In this document: one piece after another, positions 22,589-33,625 of the stretch
Position numbering within the stretch: position 1 is the first letter of the stretch
Layout of the letters: every line of letters begins with the position of its first letter
Source: Chondrus crispus
Lineage: Eukaryota; Rhodophyta; Florideophyceae; Gigartinales; Gigartinaceae
Length of the DNA stretch: 64,000 nucleotides
Direction of reading: 5' to 3'
NCBI RefSeq assembly: GCF_000350225.1
Contig: NW_005178851.1
Location: 186,001-250,000 of the forward strand
Made by a program: the position numbers and the translations under genes
Notes under the pieces: model-generated
The model's input: only the letters and a program-made list of their open reading frames with translations
What the model was told of the DNA's origin: nothing
Database searches by the model: none

Positions 22589-24925
22589 ATGTCAACAAGC
22601 GCACCGGGGGACGTCGGTCCCGGGCGAGTAGAAGCGGATCGGCACGGGCGTCGAGGATCCCGAGGGGTCCTCGCACCCGGAGCCAGGCCAATACGGCCAC
22701 GGATCCCGGAGATCAAGAATCCCCTACGGGGATTGCCGCCGACAAGACTGACCTCGACGAGAAGTTGGAGAAGATGAGCAGCGAAATTCGCGAAGAAGCG
22801 AAGAAAAATCTCGAGGCCGAATTAGGCCTCGTGCAGAACCAACTTGAGTTGCAAAATTCCGAGTTCCACACGGCGTTGGAAGAGCTGACCGCGCGCGTGG
22901 GACACGTCGAGAAAAATAATGGCGACGGGACCGACGGCATCAAGCCGAAGGTCCTCGCTTCATTGAAGCTTTCGGTCCAGGACGCAATGCGCGAAGCGAA
23001 TCAAGCGCTAGAGTCCTTAGGCCAGTTCCGAACCAGCATTGAAGACAAGTTCGATCACGCCGCGCAGCGACTCAAGGATCTTGAGCAGGCCACCGGCCCA
23101 GCGCAGCAAGAATTGGACCCAAAGCGTTCCCTCCGGGTGGAGAAGGCGATCGTCGATCGAAGAAGGACAAGCGACGTAGAAGCAAGAGTCACTGTAGTGA
23201 CGATCCGGAGAACCGCGACTCACAGTCGGAGTCGCTTGGTCCCTCCGAAGATGGTAACGGCGGTTCGTCGAACCATTCGGGCGATTCCGAACGCCGTTCA
23301 GAAGAAGGAAACGGAATTTCGTCAAGCAAGAAAAAAATTTCCAGACGAGGCGGAATCACTTCGTCCGCCTCGCGGAGAGACAGGACGCGGAGCCCGAAGA
23401 TGTCGCAACGCGGTGCGGGCCGCGATGGGAGGAGTTGGAGGAGCTGAATCCGACCAACTACCTCTTCAAGAAATTACTTTCGTACCGAACGTACCGCTTG
23501 CGGAACCCGCAGACATATTTGTCAACTTCCCGGCGGACCGCCGTGCGAAAAATCAGGAGAGATATTCCGCCTAAGGTGAAGAAGGACAACACGTTCACAG
23601 GTGAGGATGGGGTCCTTGTGTTGGATTTTTTGGCAAAATTAGTTCAAGAGTTTGATACTCAAGAAATGAACGAGGGGAAAGCGATCCGCTTGTTGCCCCA
23701 ATTTCTAAGCGGCATCGCCTTGAGACAGTACACTTCTGTGTCTCAGACGGCCGGGTCTCATCACGTAAAGGTGTCTGTTTGGCCAGAGGCCGTACAGTGG
23801 TTGTTGAGGAGTTTCGCAACCGACGAGTCGATCCGTCAAGCCGTGCTCGCATTGCGAGAAGTTCAGCAAAGACCGTCTGAAGACGAGATGGAATTTTACA
23901 TTCGCCTAACAGACGCAAGTAATCGCTGTGGGAATGTTTATTCCATGGAGGAGCAGATGACCATGTTCATCGAGGGGCTAGATGCCAGTATTAAGCCCAT
24001 GGTCTCGCAGTATCGACAAGATAACCGAGATGTCTCATTTTTGAGATTGCTAAATTACGCAAAGGCGCATGGCTCGGCGAGCCGCGCCAAGGACAAGAAG
24101 ACCAAGAAGGTCACGATTCAGACGCCGTCGACGTTCAGGGCGGGGAAGAAGCCGAGGGCTTCTTATCCCGGTCGTAAAGGTCACGCCGCCGTCCACTTAG
24201 CCGAGTCAATCTCCGCGTCAGATGAACGCGGTGCGCACGGAAGCAGCGAAAATCATTATGAAGGAGCATTGGTAGCCGAAGGCAATTTTATTGAGCCATC
24301 GGAGGGCTACGGACACGAGGACTACGGGGCAAGCGGGTCGTCAACTTTACCGACGCCCACACACACGACGGAGTCGTTTTCGGAGCCCACGGATCCCGTG
24401 ATGATGTTCCGGGGGCGCGGCCACACGCCGGCGCCGCGCATTCCGATGGAAGACACGGGTACAACGTTTCGAAGGCCAGGCTGGATGTGAAGGCCGCAAC
24501 ATCAAGGAAGGCCACCGGCCCGTGGAGGACCTAGGCCGCAATATCCCGTCAAGAAGCACGGACTGGTGTGCTATCATTGTTTCGAAAAGGGGCACGCCGC
24601 GCCAACGTGCATTCTTTCCCTCCGGGAAATGCACCGAGTTTTGGAAAATTATGAAGCGTTGTCTCCGAGGGAGAGGTTAGGGATACCATCGACGAGTTAT
24701 CTGAAGGTCAAGAATTGGTTCCATTCGCAGACGGCGAGCACGCCGAGTGCTTCAACGCCGAGGTCGAACCAACCCTTCAGAGGGCCCGCCGCCGGGCCCG
24801 CCTCGTCGGACGTGAGAAGGAACCCGCCGCCGCAGGGAAACTGGAGAGGGGAATCTCGAGGGAGTCACGAGAGGCGCAGGTTCAACGTACTGCGTCCGGG
24901 ACTCAGTCCCGTTCCCCGTCTCTAG
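22589..24925 (+). pseudogene. Gag of element C, broken
   Basis: It starts MSTSAPG, as in D. Next come a basic region, a coiled-coil-like helical section (EIREEAKKNLEAEL..), a Ser/Lys-rich linker, and the capsid-like domain (ELNPTNYLFKKLLSYRTYRL to about FLRLLNYAKAHG). The C-terminus has a CX2CX4HX4C knuckle (CYHCFEKGHAAPTC). By comparison with D, C lacks one base near 22612, changes frame between about 23100 and 23440, and has a TGA at 24488 just before the knuckle. The protein would coat the RNA and form the particle. The C-terminal end overlaps pol, which lies in the -1 frame. Confidence 0.85.
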
Positions 24926-26306
24926 CAAGAAGGGAAGGCCTTGACGAGGAGGTAGTTGAAATAGGGGGTAAGCCGAAGGAGCCGACTGTTGTCAAGAAAA
25001 TTCTAAGTCGAGACAGGGATCGTCCGATGGATCAAATTCGTAGGCCCTGGTACAGGGTTAAGCGACAAGAATGTCCTGACAAGATCTTGGTCCTCGCGCG
25101 AAAAAACTACAAAGTTTACGCGGATATTGGACCAACGGTCGGATTGATGAGTCGAGTGTTGTCCGTGTTGGACACAGGTGCCGGACCGAATTTGGTTCGA
25201 AGGTCGGAACTTCCGGCAGGAATGGAAATGTTGGTGTCCTACGGACCGACCCAAGACATTGGCGACGCGAACAATAGGCCACTCTGGACTCTCGGCACAA
25301 TTAAAATGCCTGTGAGGCTTGGAAGATTTGTGGCCGCAGCCGAATTTATTGTATGCGAAAAACTAGCAGTCGCGCTAATTCTAGGCGCGGACTACTGTGA
25401 CCGGTTTGTGGAAGCAATTTATCCAAGGAAGAAAACGGTTGAGTTGGCGGATTTCTCGGAGGTTCCAATAGTTTGGCGGTTCTCGACGAGAAAAGGGAAG
25501 AAGAATCTCGTCCCGGGAGAGGACGAAAATGATGGAAACGGGGTGCGAATTTCCCCTAAGGTAAAAGTGGCAAGAGCCACGACTATCGAGCCAGGGACGC
25601 AACGCGTCGTGGAATGCACCTCGAAGAGGGTGGGCTTGGTTGTGGTTCAGCCGTACTCGTCGTTGTACGAAAGGCACGGGTTGACGTGCACGAATGGTGT
25701 CGTTCAGGTTGAGCCTGACAGGCTATTTCGTTTACTCGTTGCGAATTTTAGGACGTACCCTGTCAGGATGCAAAAAGGCCAAGTGGTGGCAGAATTATTA
25801 CCGCACCCGAGGGCCGTGCTCGAAAGCAAAACCACCATTGGTGAAGTTCTCGGAATTCAAGAAAGGAAGAAGGAAAATTTTCCTAATTATACCAAGACGC
25901 CTAAAGGCGAGACAAGATGCGAACCGTCGGATCAAGCGCGCGAGGACCAGCCAGAAGAACGGTCGAGTGGGCTCTCTGCGACGGCATCGTCGAAGCCGGA
26001 GCAGCGGATTGAGCCCCCACCGCCGGACGTGGAGGACCTCGACCTGAGCTACGTGCCGGAACGGCTGCGCGAAGAATTCCGTCGGATGTTGAAGAAGTAT
26101 TCAAGGATGTGGGATAGGACCCTTGGTGAAATTAATACCACAGTCCATCGGATCGAGTTGATCCCCGAGACTCGTCCCATCGCACAAGCTCCGTAGCGCG
26201 CAGGACCTAAAGCCTGCGAGATTGAAGATGCAGAAGTACAGAAGATGTTAGAGGCAGGAGTGATAGAACCAGCGCAGTCAGAATGGGCGTCGCCCGTCTT
26301 GCTGGT
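24715..26306 (+). pseudogene. Pol of element C, protease and start of reverse transcriptase
   Basis: The frame overlaps the end of gag by about 200 bases in the -1 frame. The retropepsin active site DTGAGPNLV lies near 25175, followed by LILGADYCDRF, typical of gypsy proteases. The RT entry region ([14 protein letters not shown]) follows. A TAG at 26194 replaces a Tyr codon present in D. The frame then runs into the solo LTR at 26307. An active copy would cleave Gag-Pol. Confidence 0.88.
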
Positions 26307-27433
26307 TGTAGTGCAATGTGCCTGTCAGGCCGGAACCAGGGTCCAAACGGTCCAGCGACAACACAACCAACAAACAACAACCAACAAGAGTTGCCGACGG
26401 CACAGCCCTACGGAGTGTCCGATTCTCCCTTTCCCTTTAAGCGGGTTTGCGGCCCACAGTAGCTCAAGTCCCTGATAGGGGGGGTAAAAGGAAGATGCCC
26501 GGCCCGGGACGAATGGTGGTAGAGTCTTGTACAGGCAGCTGCTCGGCGAGTTCGGGGAGGTAATTAAAAAGCCGGGCCGGATGGGTCGTAAAGCCAATGC
26601 TCGCTGAGCGCCTGGTACACCTTATACCCTTGATAAGGTCTTCGACGGGGGCGTCGCAACGCAGCCCGACGGGAATTAGCAAACACGTAGCAGCGCTACA
26701 CCTCCGTACTGCCCGATGGCAAAGTACCGACACCGGAACGGTCGCAACCTGCATCCGATGGAACCAACACCGTCCTGTATACACAACAGGACCTTCGAGG
26801 GAGACGTCGTCGCAACGGCCTCCATCGGTGAACGTAAACAAGTAGCAGCGCTACACCCACGTGTCGCCCGATGGCTAAGACACCTTCACCGGTCCGGTCG
26901 CAACCAAAGCCGATGGCACCAACAACAAACAAAAGAACCAACACAAGAGCCCGATGACTCCAGTCGTCACACTGCGGATCGCAATCAGGCCCTGTGGAAC
27001 CAACACATGATAAGGGAATAGAAATAGAGATAGAAATAGAAAAGGATAGGTGAAATAAAGGAAAAGGAAAGGGAACCCCCGAGCGCAAAGGATAACGTAA
27101 TCTGTGGTAAAATGGAGCGTCTTGGGAAAGACGGACTTCGACCAAGGCGATATTCAACTCCGGCAACTCGGGTTACCTTTACTGACTTGGTGGTCAGAGG
27201 GCTAAGGTATATATCGCCCCGCCGGAGCCATTACAGTAGCTCGCAGCGCTAGATCCTAGATCTAATCTAATGTCAGCAAAATTAATGCCAACTAATTAAC
27301 TAAATAAAATAAAATAATTAAAAATTAAAACTGTGCAATTATTCACACGTGTGTCCCCGAACCCGGACTACTTGTCATATCCAATTATTCTCATCTCGTT
27401 CCACCCCCATGTAGAGCCCATTATTGCACTACA
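26307..27433 (-). repeat. Solo LTR inserted in pol of element C
   Basis: A 1,127-bp LTR lies in the reverse direction: TGTAGTGCAAT at 26307 and ATTGCACTACA ending at 27433, with the TATA block reversed near 27205. CTGGT flanks it on both sides (26302-26306 and 27434-27438), a 5-bp target duplication. Removing the LTR and one CTGGT rejoins the codons of VLLVPKPD seen in D. There is no internal element sequence, so this is the product of LTR-LTR recombination. Confidence 0.95.
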
Positions 27434-30070
27434 CTGGTGCCCAAGCCGGACTGGTCAATGCGTTTTTGCGTAGACTACCGCAGGCTGAACGCAGTGACGG
27501 TGAAGGACACGTACCCCTTGCCGCGCATGGACGAGTGCCCGGACTCGCTTGGTGACACCAATTGGTGTAAAACCTTAAGGTTTTCTCCGCGTTGGACGCG
27601 ATCTTGGGATATTGGCAGATGCCTATCCCTGAGTGCGACCGCGACAAGACTGCATTTTCGTGTCACTCAGGTCTGTATCGCTTCTCAAGAATGCCCTTCG
27701 GGCTAACCAACACGCCAGCGATGTTCCAGAGAGCAATGGATATCCTGCTCTCTCCGTTCCGTTGGAAATGCTGTTTGGTGTAGCTGGATGACATAATAAT
27801 TTTTAGCAAGTCGTGGGAGGAGCACATCGTGCACGTGGATGAAATACTTTCTGTATTGGAGAAGGCAGGTGTGAAGCTCAAGCTTCGCAAGTGCGAATTT
27901 TTCGTCGAAAAGATCAAGTACCTGGGCCATGTCGTTCGGCCAGGTACATTGGAGGTTGATGCCGCTCGCATCGCGGCGTTGGAACAAGTGAGGTACCCCC
28001 AAACGCAGACCCAACTCAGAAGCTTCTTGGGACTTTGTAATGTGTACCGTCAGTTTGTCCCACATTACGCGAAAATCGCACATCCGCTCAATCAACTATT
28101 GAAGAAGGGACAACCGGTCCGGATGGAAGGATTCGACGAACCGTGCGAAAAGTCTTTTCATAAGCTCAAGGGCGCCATCTTGGCACCGCCGGTGTTGGCG
28201 CTGCCGAAGAAGGACCTACCCTACTCGGTAGATACCGATGCAAGCGACTATCAAATCGACGCTGCATTATTTCAAACGCATCCGGATGCGCAACGTAAAC
28301 CCATCGGGTTCTTTTCAAGAACGTTAGCCGCAGCCGAGAGAAACTATTCTGTATCAGAAAAAGAATGTCTAGCGGTAATTTGGGCCGTACAGACTTTAAG
28401 ACCATATCTATATGGCGAGCACTTCATTGTGCATACTGACCATGCCTCATTGAGGTGGTTGATGAACGTAACCGACCCCAGCGGGAGATTAATCCGATGG
28501 AGGCTCCGCCTCTCGGAATTTGATTTCAAAATCAAGTACAAGAAGGGCAAGGCCAACAGCCAAGCTGACGCCCTGTCAAGATTACGGACCGCAGGAGAAA
28601 CCGTCGACGAAATCGACGACGAAATCCCATGATTTATGGCCGAACCGGCCGAGGGTACAGTGGAGAACGAGGACAGATTTGACGCGTTAGACGACATCCT
28701 CGCTCTTGAGGGGGGGACCGCCCCTGATCGCTTCGATCAATTCCAAGCTGTTACTCCGGAGGAGCTCATTCGCGAGCAAGCCGTCGACCCCTTCTGCAAC
28801 TGCATCAAGGAAGAAATGGACGCCGGAAAGGTGAGAACGTTCAGCATGGAGACCGAGGAACTCGAAGGAACTCTATGCCGTACCGCGGCGGAGTTTGTAC
28901 AAGTGGTGATACCACAATCGGTAAGGGACCGCGTCCTAGGGTTAAGCCATTACGCAAAATTGGCAGGACACCCAGGAGGCAGGAAACTTTACAAGACATT
29001 GAGAAGATATTTTTACTGGCCTACGATGGCCCTAGACTGCTACGCAGTCGCGAAGAATTGCGCCGCATGTGCGCGGGAAAGGGTGAAGTTAAGAAGAAAC
29101 ACGAAGGAAATGAAGCTGTTCACGCCCAAAGCTCCGCTGGAGTTTGTCGCCATCGACATCCTCGGCGAGCTAATTATAACTAAACGAGGAAATCGGTATA
29201 TTCTCGTGATCAGCGATCGATACTCGAAACTGGTACGAACCGTACCGTTGAAGAAGATATCAGCTGCGCACATCGCACAAGTCTTCGTTCACCATTGGGT
29301 ATTCGTGTACGGACCGCCGGTCAAGCTGCTGTCCGACAATGGAACACAGTTCACGGCCCGGTTCTTTCAGAACGTCTGCCGAATTCTCGGCATACGCAAT
29401 GTGTTCACGACTACGTACCACCCGCAAGCCAACGGCCAAGTTGAGAGGTTTAACCGCACGCTGACTTCCGCGTTGCGAAAATATGTTGGAGAGCATCCCA
29501 AGGACTGGGACTTATTTAGCGACGCTGTGACGTTCGCATACAACACGCAAGTTCATCGAACTACGAACATCGCGCCCTTCGAGCTGGTGTTAGCTCGGGC
29601 GCCGAGAAGCATTGCGTTACAAGCACATCCAAGTTTGGAAGGATTTAGCTCGAATCGAGCGTACTACCTGAAATGGCAGTCGTGGTTGGAGAGCTTGATG
29701 AGAAGTGCCGATAAGAGTCTGCGCAAGGAACAGGCACGGTACAAGCGGAATTTCGATTCAAGACTTCGCAGGCCGAAGTACGACATCCCTGTGGGATCCT
29801 ACGTGTTCTTACGAAAGGAACAAGGGACGGCGAGCGAGCCAAAACACAAGCTTGCTCAAGTCGCTACGGGACCCTACGCAGTGAAGAGGTCTGATCAAGG
29901 TACAGTCGTGATCGCCATTGACGATCAAGGGGAGCGCGTTTTACGAGACCGGGTGAAACTAGCCCCGAGTCCGATGGACCTCGCGCCGGTCACCGGCTTA
30001 ATACAAGCGCTACGGTTCCTTGATGGGACAGAGAGAGACGAAGGACGGAATGTTTTCGAGAATGGGGGTA
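27434..30070 (+). pseudogene. Pol of element C, reverse transcriptase, RNase H and integrase
   Basis: Fingers and palm ([26 protein letters not shown]) are followed by thumb, RNase H (SVDTDASDYQ, TDHASLRWLM), the HHCC-type integrase N-terminus (AGHPGGRKLY..CAACARE) and the DDE core (AIDILGE, LSDNGTQF, NGQVERFNR). Breaks: a 17-bp palindromic insertion near 27562 shifts the frame, TAG at 27781 replaces the Tyr of the catalytic YLDD, and TGA at 28630 lies between RNase H and integrase. The integrase core itself is intact. The frame ends at the inverted-repeat boundary, before the chromodomain. Confidence 0.92.
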
Positions 30071-30289
30071 AACAGTGATTGGTTATTAAAAAGATTTTTC
30101 CTTCTTAAAAAGAACTGCGTTTGAATATTGCCTAAGCCGAATTTAAGCCTATTTATGGCTTTTAGACATAGGTCGCCAATTCGGGAAAGTATATTTATTC
30201 TTTGCGCACTGCAGCAAAGTGTGTAATTTTTGTGAAACTGTGAAATTCACGGTTTCAAAGAGTGAATAATTCCTTGGAGTCATGATGTA

Positions 30290-30780
30290 GATCAATCTCC
30301 TCTACCTTTATGTCGATGAACTACAGATTCGACAATCTTGACCCATGAAGTGCGGAGGCAATGTCGCAGAAAGAGATTGCATATAGCTGGCATTTCAGAG
30401 ATGCCAGCTATATGCAATCTCGCAGTCAGTCGAGCACATGATGCTCGGCAAGCGCTCGAGGAGGTGCTACACGGCAGTCCGATGGAGGTCTTGATGGGGC
30501 AAAAACTCCTTTACGTTCGACCGCGAGGGGTGCACAAAGGAGCAGCAGTGGCTGAAGTGTTGAGACGCTTCGATGTCGAGGGTGAGGCGCCGGACTGGGT
30601 TTGTTCTATTGGTGACGACCTAACCGATGAAGACATGTTTAAATAAATATATCGCAATGCTGACGGGAAGAATATTAGTGTTCACACATGTACAGTTGAA
30701 CGGAAGAGCACTTCAGCCAATTATTACGTACAGCATGTTGATGAAGTGCGTGACTAGTTGGAAAGGCTCACACAAGTAGA
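30290..30780 (+). pseudogene. Trehalose-6-phosphate phosphatase C-terminal relic (left arm)
   Basis: The frame contains ARQALEEVLHGSPMEVLMGQ, then VRPRGVHKGAAVAEVLRRF and IGDDLTDEDMF, the late HAD-phosphatase motifs of TPS/TPP proteins (Lys of KG, Asp pair of GDD). Upstream, SWHFRDA is another TPS/TPP motif but in a different frame. After DMFK a TAA interrupts, yet matching sequence continues (HTCTVERKSTSANYYVQHVDEV). The rest of the enzyme is absent. The parent would dephosphorylate trehalose-6-phosphate in the cytosol. Confidence 0.8.
30373..30421. repeat. 21-bp perfect hairpin inside the TPP relic
   Basis: AGATTGCATATAGCTGGCAT pairs perfectly with 30401-30420 across the 7-base loop TTCAGAG, plus one further G-C pair. 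It falls on the SWHFRDA motif. The mirror copy is at 42086-42134 in the right arm. Confidence 0.9.
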
Positions 30781-30964
30781 TGTAAATTCGCCTTGATGGG
30801 GCATAAAATATTTGTATAGGAAGAAGACATCGCATCTTCTCAGAGCCTGTCGCTTAATGTTTTAGTCTCGGCCTTGCCTCCCTCCTCTCACTCCGTCGCT
30901 TGCTCGTGCACACATTGTTCGGATCGTCTAGCCTGTTTGGCAGCCAACCGTTAACAGTTCGACC

Positions 30965-31654
30965 GCTTCTCCCCGTTCCACCCGCCCACACATTTGCCGC
31001 ATCTTATCACCACCTCTTTACCCTCTCACTTCCCGCCCCTTGCACCTCTGACCCCCAACCATCGCCTCTTAACCCCCCTGTAGGGGGGTGAAGAGGCCCC
31101 CGGCGGCTCCCACCGCCGCATCCAGTCGCGCAACTTCTCCGAGGTCGACTTCATGGACTCCGGCCCGGGCCGCTCGCTCATGTCCGAGCCGCGGTCCTCG
31201 GCCTGCAGGACGAGCTCGACTCGCTGCAGCTCGACGACGTCCTCGTCGAGGAGTACTTGCTCGCCAAGCCAGTACTGCGCACATTTCTTTCGCAACTTTG
31301 TTCACACCAAGACGCCACCCTCATGCCCTCCTTTTTCGGTTCTCGCTCCACCTGGTCTACCTGTATACTTTTCTGTATTTGTACAACACTCTTGTACATC
31401 GTGCTTTCTTCTACGAAAGAGGCGTCATACCACTTTCTCATTTATTAGCATGCTAGTTCCTTAAGCCCATCTCCTCACCTTGCCCTTTGCCACCTTCTCC
31501 ACTGGGTTGTACAATAAAGTTGAATCGTCTAGTCGACACATCCCGACATCTTAGTACACATTGGCTTCCCAGCTTCGTTATGTTCAACTCCGCGTTCGGT
31601 GCTCGGGGTTCACTAAACTTCCTTCCGTGCCTCTGAATTTCGCTTTGATCAAAC
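30965..31654. other. Non-coding stretch with a possible gene fragment
   Basis: Around 31100-31270 the plus strand reads like diverged coding sequence with one frameshift: FSEVDFMDSGPGRSLMSEPR, then LQDELDSLQLDDVLVEEYLL. I do not recognise it. The rest is pyrimidine-rich with no clear gene. Confidence 0.35.
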
Positions 31655-32075
31655 CTTGCCGCTGCAATCTATAGCGCTAATAGACCCATCATCATAAACC
31701 GCTACTGTCTTCATCCCCTTCATTTCAAACGTCGTTCCCCAAACCGAATCTCGGGGTCCCTTACAGATATACAAAGTTTCCCCCATCCGCCGATCCCAAA
31801 TATTGACAGTCCTATCACTCCCCCACTCACAATAAAGTCCGAATCATCTGACCCGGCCGCACTCAGAACCAACCCTTCATGCCCCCGACATGTCTTTGCA
31901 GCATGCCCAGAGCCTAAGTCATTGGTGTTCAGCAACTGGACATCCGAAGCCGTGAGCAAGAGTCGCGAGTTATTCTTCAAACATGATATCGATCGCACTG
32001 CACCCCCGTGTTTGGCCATATCCCCGTACAACATTCTCATGGGTAATGTCCTCAGTTCCAATTTTGGTGAAGCGC
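31655..32075 (-). pseudogene. WD40-repeat protein relic
   Basis: Successive WD40 pieces occur on the minus strand: GGAVRSISCLKNNSRLLLTA, then CRGHEGLVLSAAGSDDSDFI and, in the next frame, GSDRTVNIWDRRMGETLY followed by VWGTTFEMKGMKTVAVYDDG. The GH...D...V..W pattern is clear. A one-base shift near 31825 splits the frame and no start or full propeller is present. Which WD40 family it came from is unclear. Confidence 0.75.
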
Positions 32076-32149
32076 TCTATCACAACTTGCACCGCTAAGA
32101 TAGTCGATTGAGATTGTTTGGATCTGGTTGAGAGGCTATCGATTCGCGA

Positions 32150-33573
32150 AGAGCATGTCAGTTATATAGTGAAGTAGATTAAAGCCTCGGCCCCGTCCCT
32201 TCGTTTCAGACAGCTTGTGGAGGGTCTCAAGTCTGAAGCCGCGCGCTGATCCCTTCGCTGTTCCAGCTTTAAGAAATTACCGACGGTCAGAATCGCGACC
32301 AACACTTTCTCAAAGCTTTTCGACTGTAGGACTATCTCTTGAACAATCTCGTTGAGATCGGCGGCACGCCCAAGCAAGTCTGCATCTTCCACGCTATACT
32401 TTTCTTCATATCACTCCAGAGCTTGGTCGGAAAAGTCGTCTATGGAGACACCCTCAGGTGGTTCCAGGTATTCGAAGAATAGGTCGACACCGAAGTCATC
32501 AATTGTCTCAAACTCTGTCGCGAGAGGTGGGGCCATTCGACATCCTGAAAGCGCACGAAGTGATACGGAGGTTGGAGGAAGCCTGTGTGACCTGTAGTTG
32601 TAAAAGGTGGTTTGGTGTCGTCGGAAATAGGGACCCAGTGCTCGAATACAAGAACGGTATCGCCTGAAATGACCTCGTTGGTGGCCAATGAAGCATAACC
32701 TGTACCAATCATGGCATCGTTTCCCAGACCATTGTCCTCTTGCAGAATAGTGGTGCACTCTTTGGTCTGGTTCCGACCTGCTTGAAATATGCGTACAATG
32801 GGAATCCAGGGCTGGTCATCAATCTTGACAGTTCCCTGGACGAGAATCTTTGCTATTTGTATGGGGCGGTTGTTGGGGAGGACGGGGCGGATTCGCATCA
32901 TTGTGAAGAATCGTAAATATTGTTACAAGGTGGGAACGCTTGTGATATCTTGCTCCATTTGACGCTCTGAGCACATCCCTGACTTCTTGACGAGATTCAT
33001 GAAATGATCAAGGGCGTCGACACCATTCTTGTAGATACTGAAGTAGGTCAGGTAGGCGCGGGCGACAAGGGCAACGGCAGTGAGAGGCAGATAGCGGTCG
33101 GAGACTGCGTTGCGAGCGATGATGATAACAATGTTCTGGGAGCCCATCTCCAACCCCTGCGCGAGCCATTAGTAGGGTGCACAGACAATCTCAAAGACGG
33201 AGGACAAGGAAGGGGCGAGATAGTACGGACCGAGATGGCTGGTGGTGGTAACGACGACGCCGGGGAGGATATCGGTCATCCATGGCTCCTGACCTTGGGC
33301 ACCGACGTCGAGGACGAGAGCGCGTCGGGTTTCGCCATACTTCTTGTACGCCTGCTGCAGAGCGACTTTCCAATCTGAGACAAAGGTGTACTCCTCGTAG
33401 AGAGCAATTAAGACGCCATCGGAAAGCTCTACGATTTTGCGCGGCCTCGGCTTCTTATAAAAGGTGACTACTGTGCTGGGTACGAATTTCCCATTCCCTA
33501 CGTCCAAAAACCTTTCCTTGTATATTCGTTTATTTTTGGGGCGCGTGCAGTGCAGTGTCATGAGCGAACACAC
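32150..33573 (-). pseudogene. Formin with PTEN-like region, relic
   Basis: The minus-strand order is a PTEN-like phosphatase region (about 33500-32925), a PTEN-type C2 region (RPIQIAKILVQGTVKID, WIPIVRIFQ, SGDTVLVFEHW, PYHFVRF) and a formin FH2 piece (VAILTVGNFLK, then in another frame GFRLETLHKLSETKGR). This matches PTEN-formins such as plant class II formins. The loop expected to read HCxxGxxR is NIVIIIARN, so the phosphatase would be inactive. In-frame TAA codons lie near 33169 and 32923, and a frameshift lies in FH2 near 32240. The proline-rich FH1 and most of FH2 are missing. The parent would nucleate actin. Confidence 0.75.
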
Positions 33574-33625
33574 AGCCGCTCACAGCATAACATGCATCAA
33601 TGTCTGGTAAATACCCGGAGGGTGT

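Larger units (their letters stand above)
21373..30070 (+). mobile_element. Ty3/gypsy element C, 5' LTR to integrase, defective
   Basis: A 5' LTR, primer-binding site, gag and pol lie in order on the plus strand. A solo LTR interrupts the reverse transcriptase region (26307-27433). The element ends at 30070, just before the chromodomain, where the left arm of the 894-bp inverted repeat begins. The chromodomain, antisense ORF and 3' LTR are missing. Multiple stops and frameshifts in gag and pol make it inactive. Confidence 0.9.
30071..30964 (+). repeat. 894-bp inverted repeat, left arm
   Basis: It is the near-identical reverse complement of 41543-42436, equal in length. The outer end AACAGTGATTGG follows element C directly. 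It holds the end of a trehalose-phosphatase relic and, at its inner end, the reverse complement of the last part of the U1-70K-like gene. Only scattered differences were seen, for example near 30168-30176 and 30244. Because the U1-70K frame continues past the arm only on the right, the right arm is probably the source and this the copy. Confidence 0.93.

Noticed and set aside
30338..30646. 102-codon TPP ORF as an intact small gene
   Set aside because: It is a fragment: upstream motifs are in another frame, and matching sequence continues past its stop.
31026..31305. Arg/Ala-rich ORFs around 31.1 kb
   Set aside because: They are alternative frames over a GC-rich fragment. The most plausible reading (DELDSLQLDDVLVEEYLL) is in a different frame and not identifiable.
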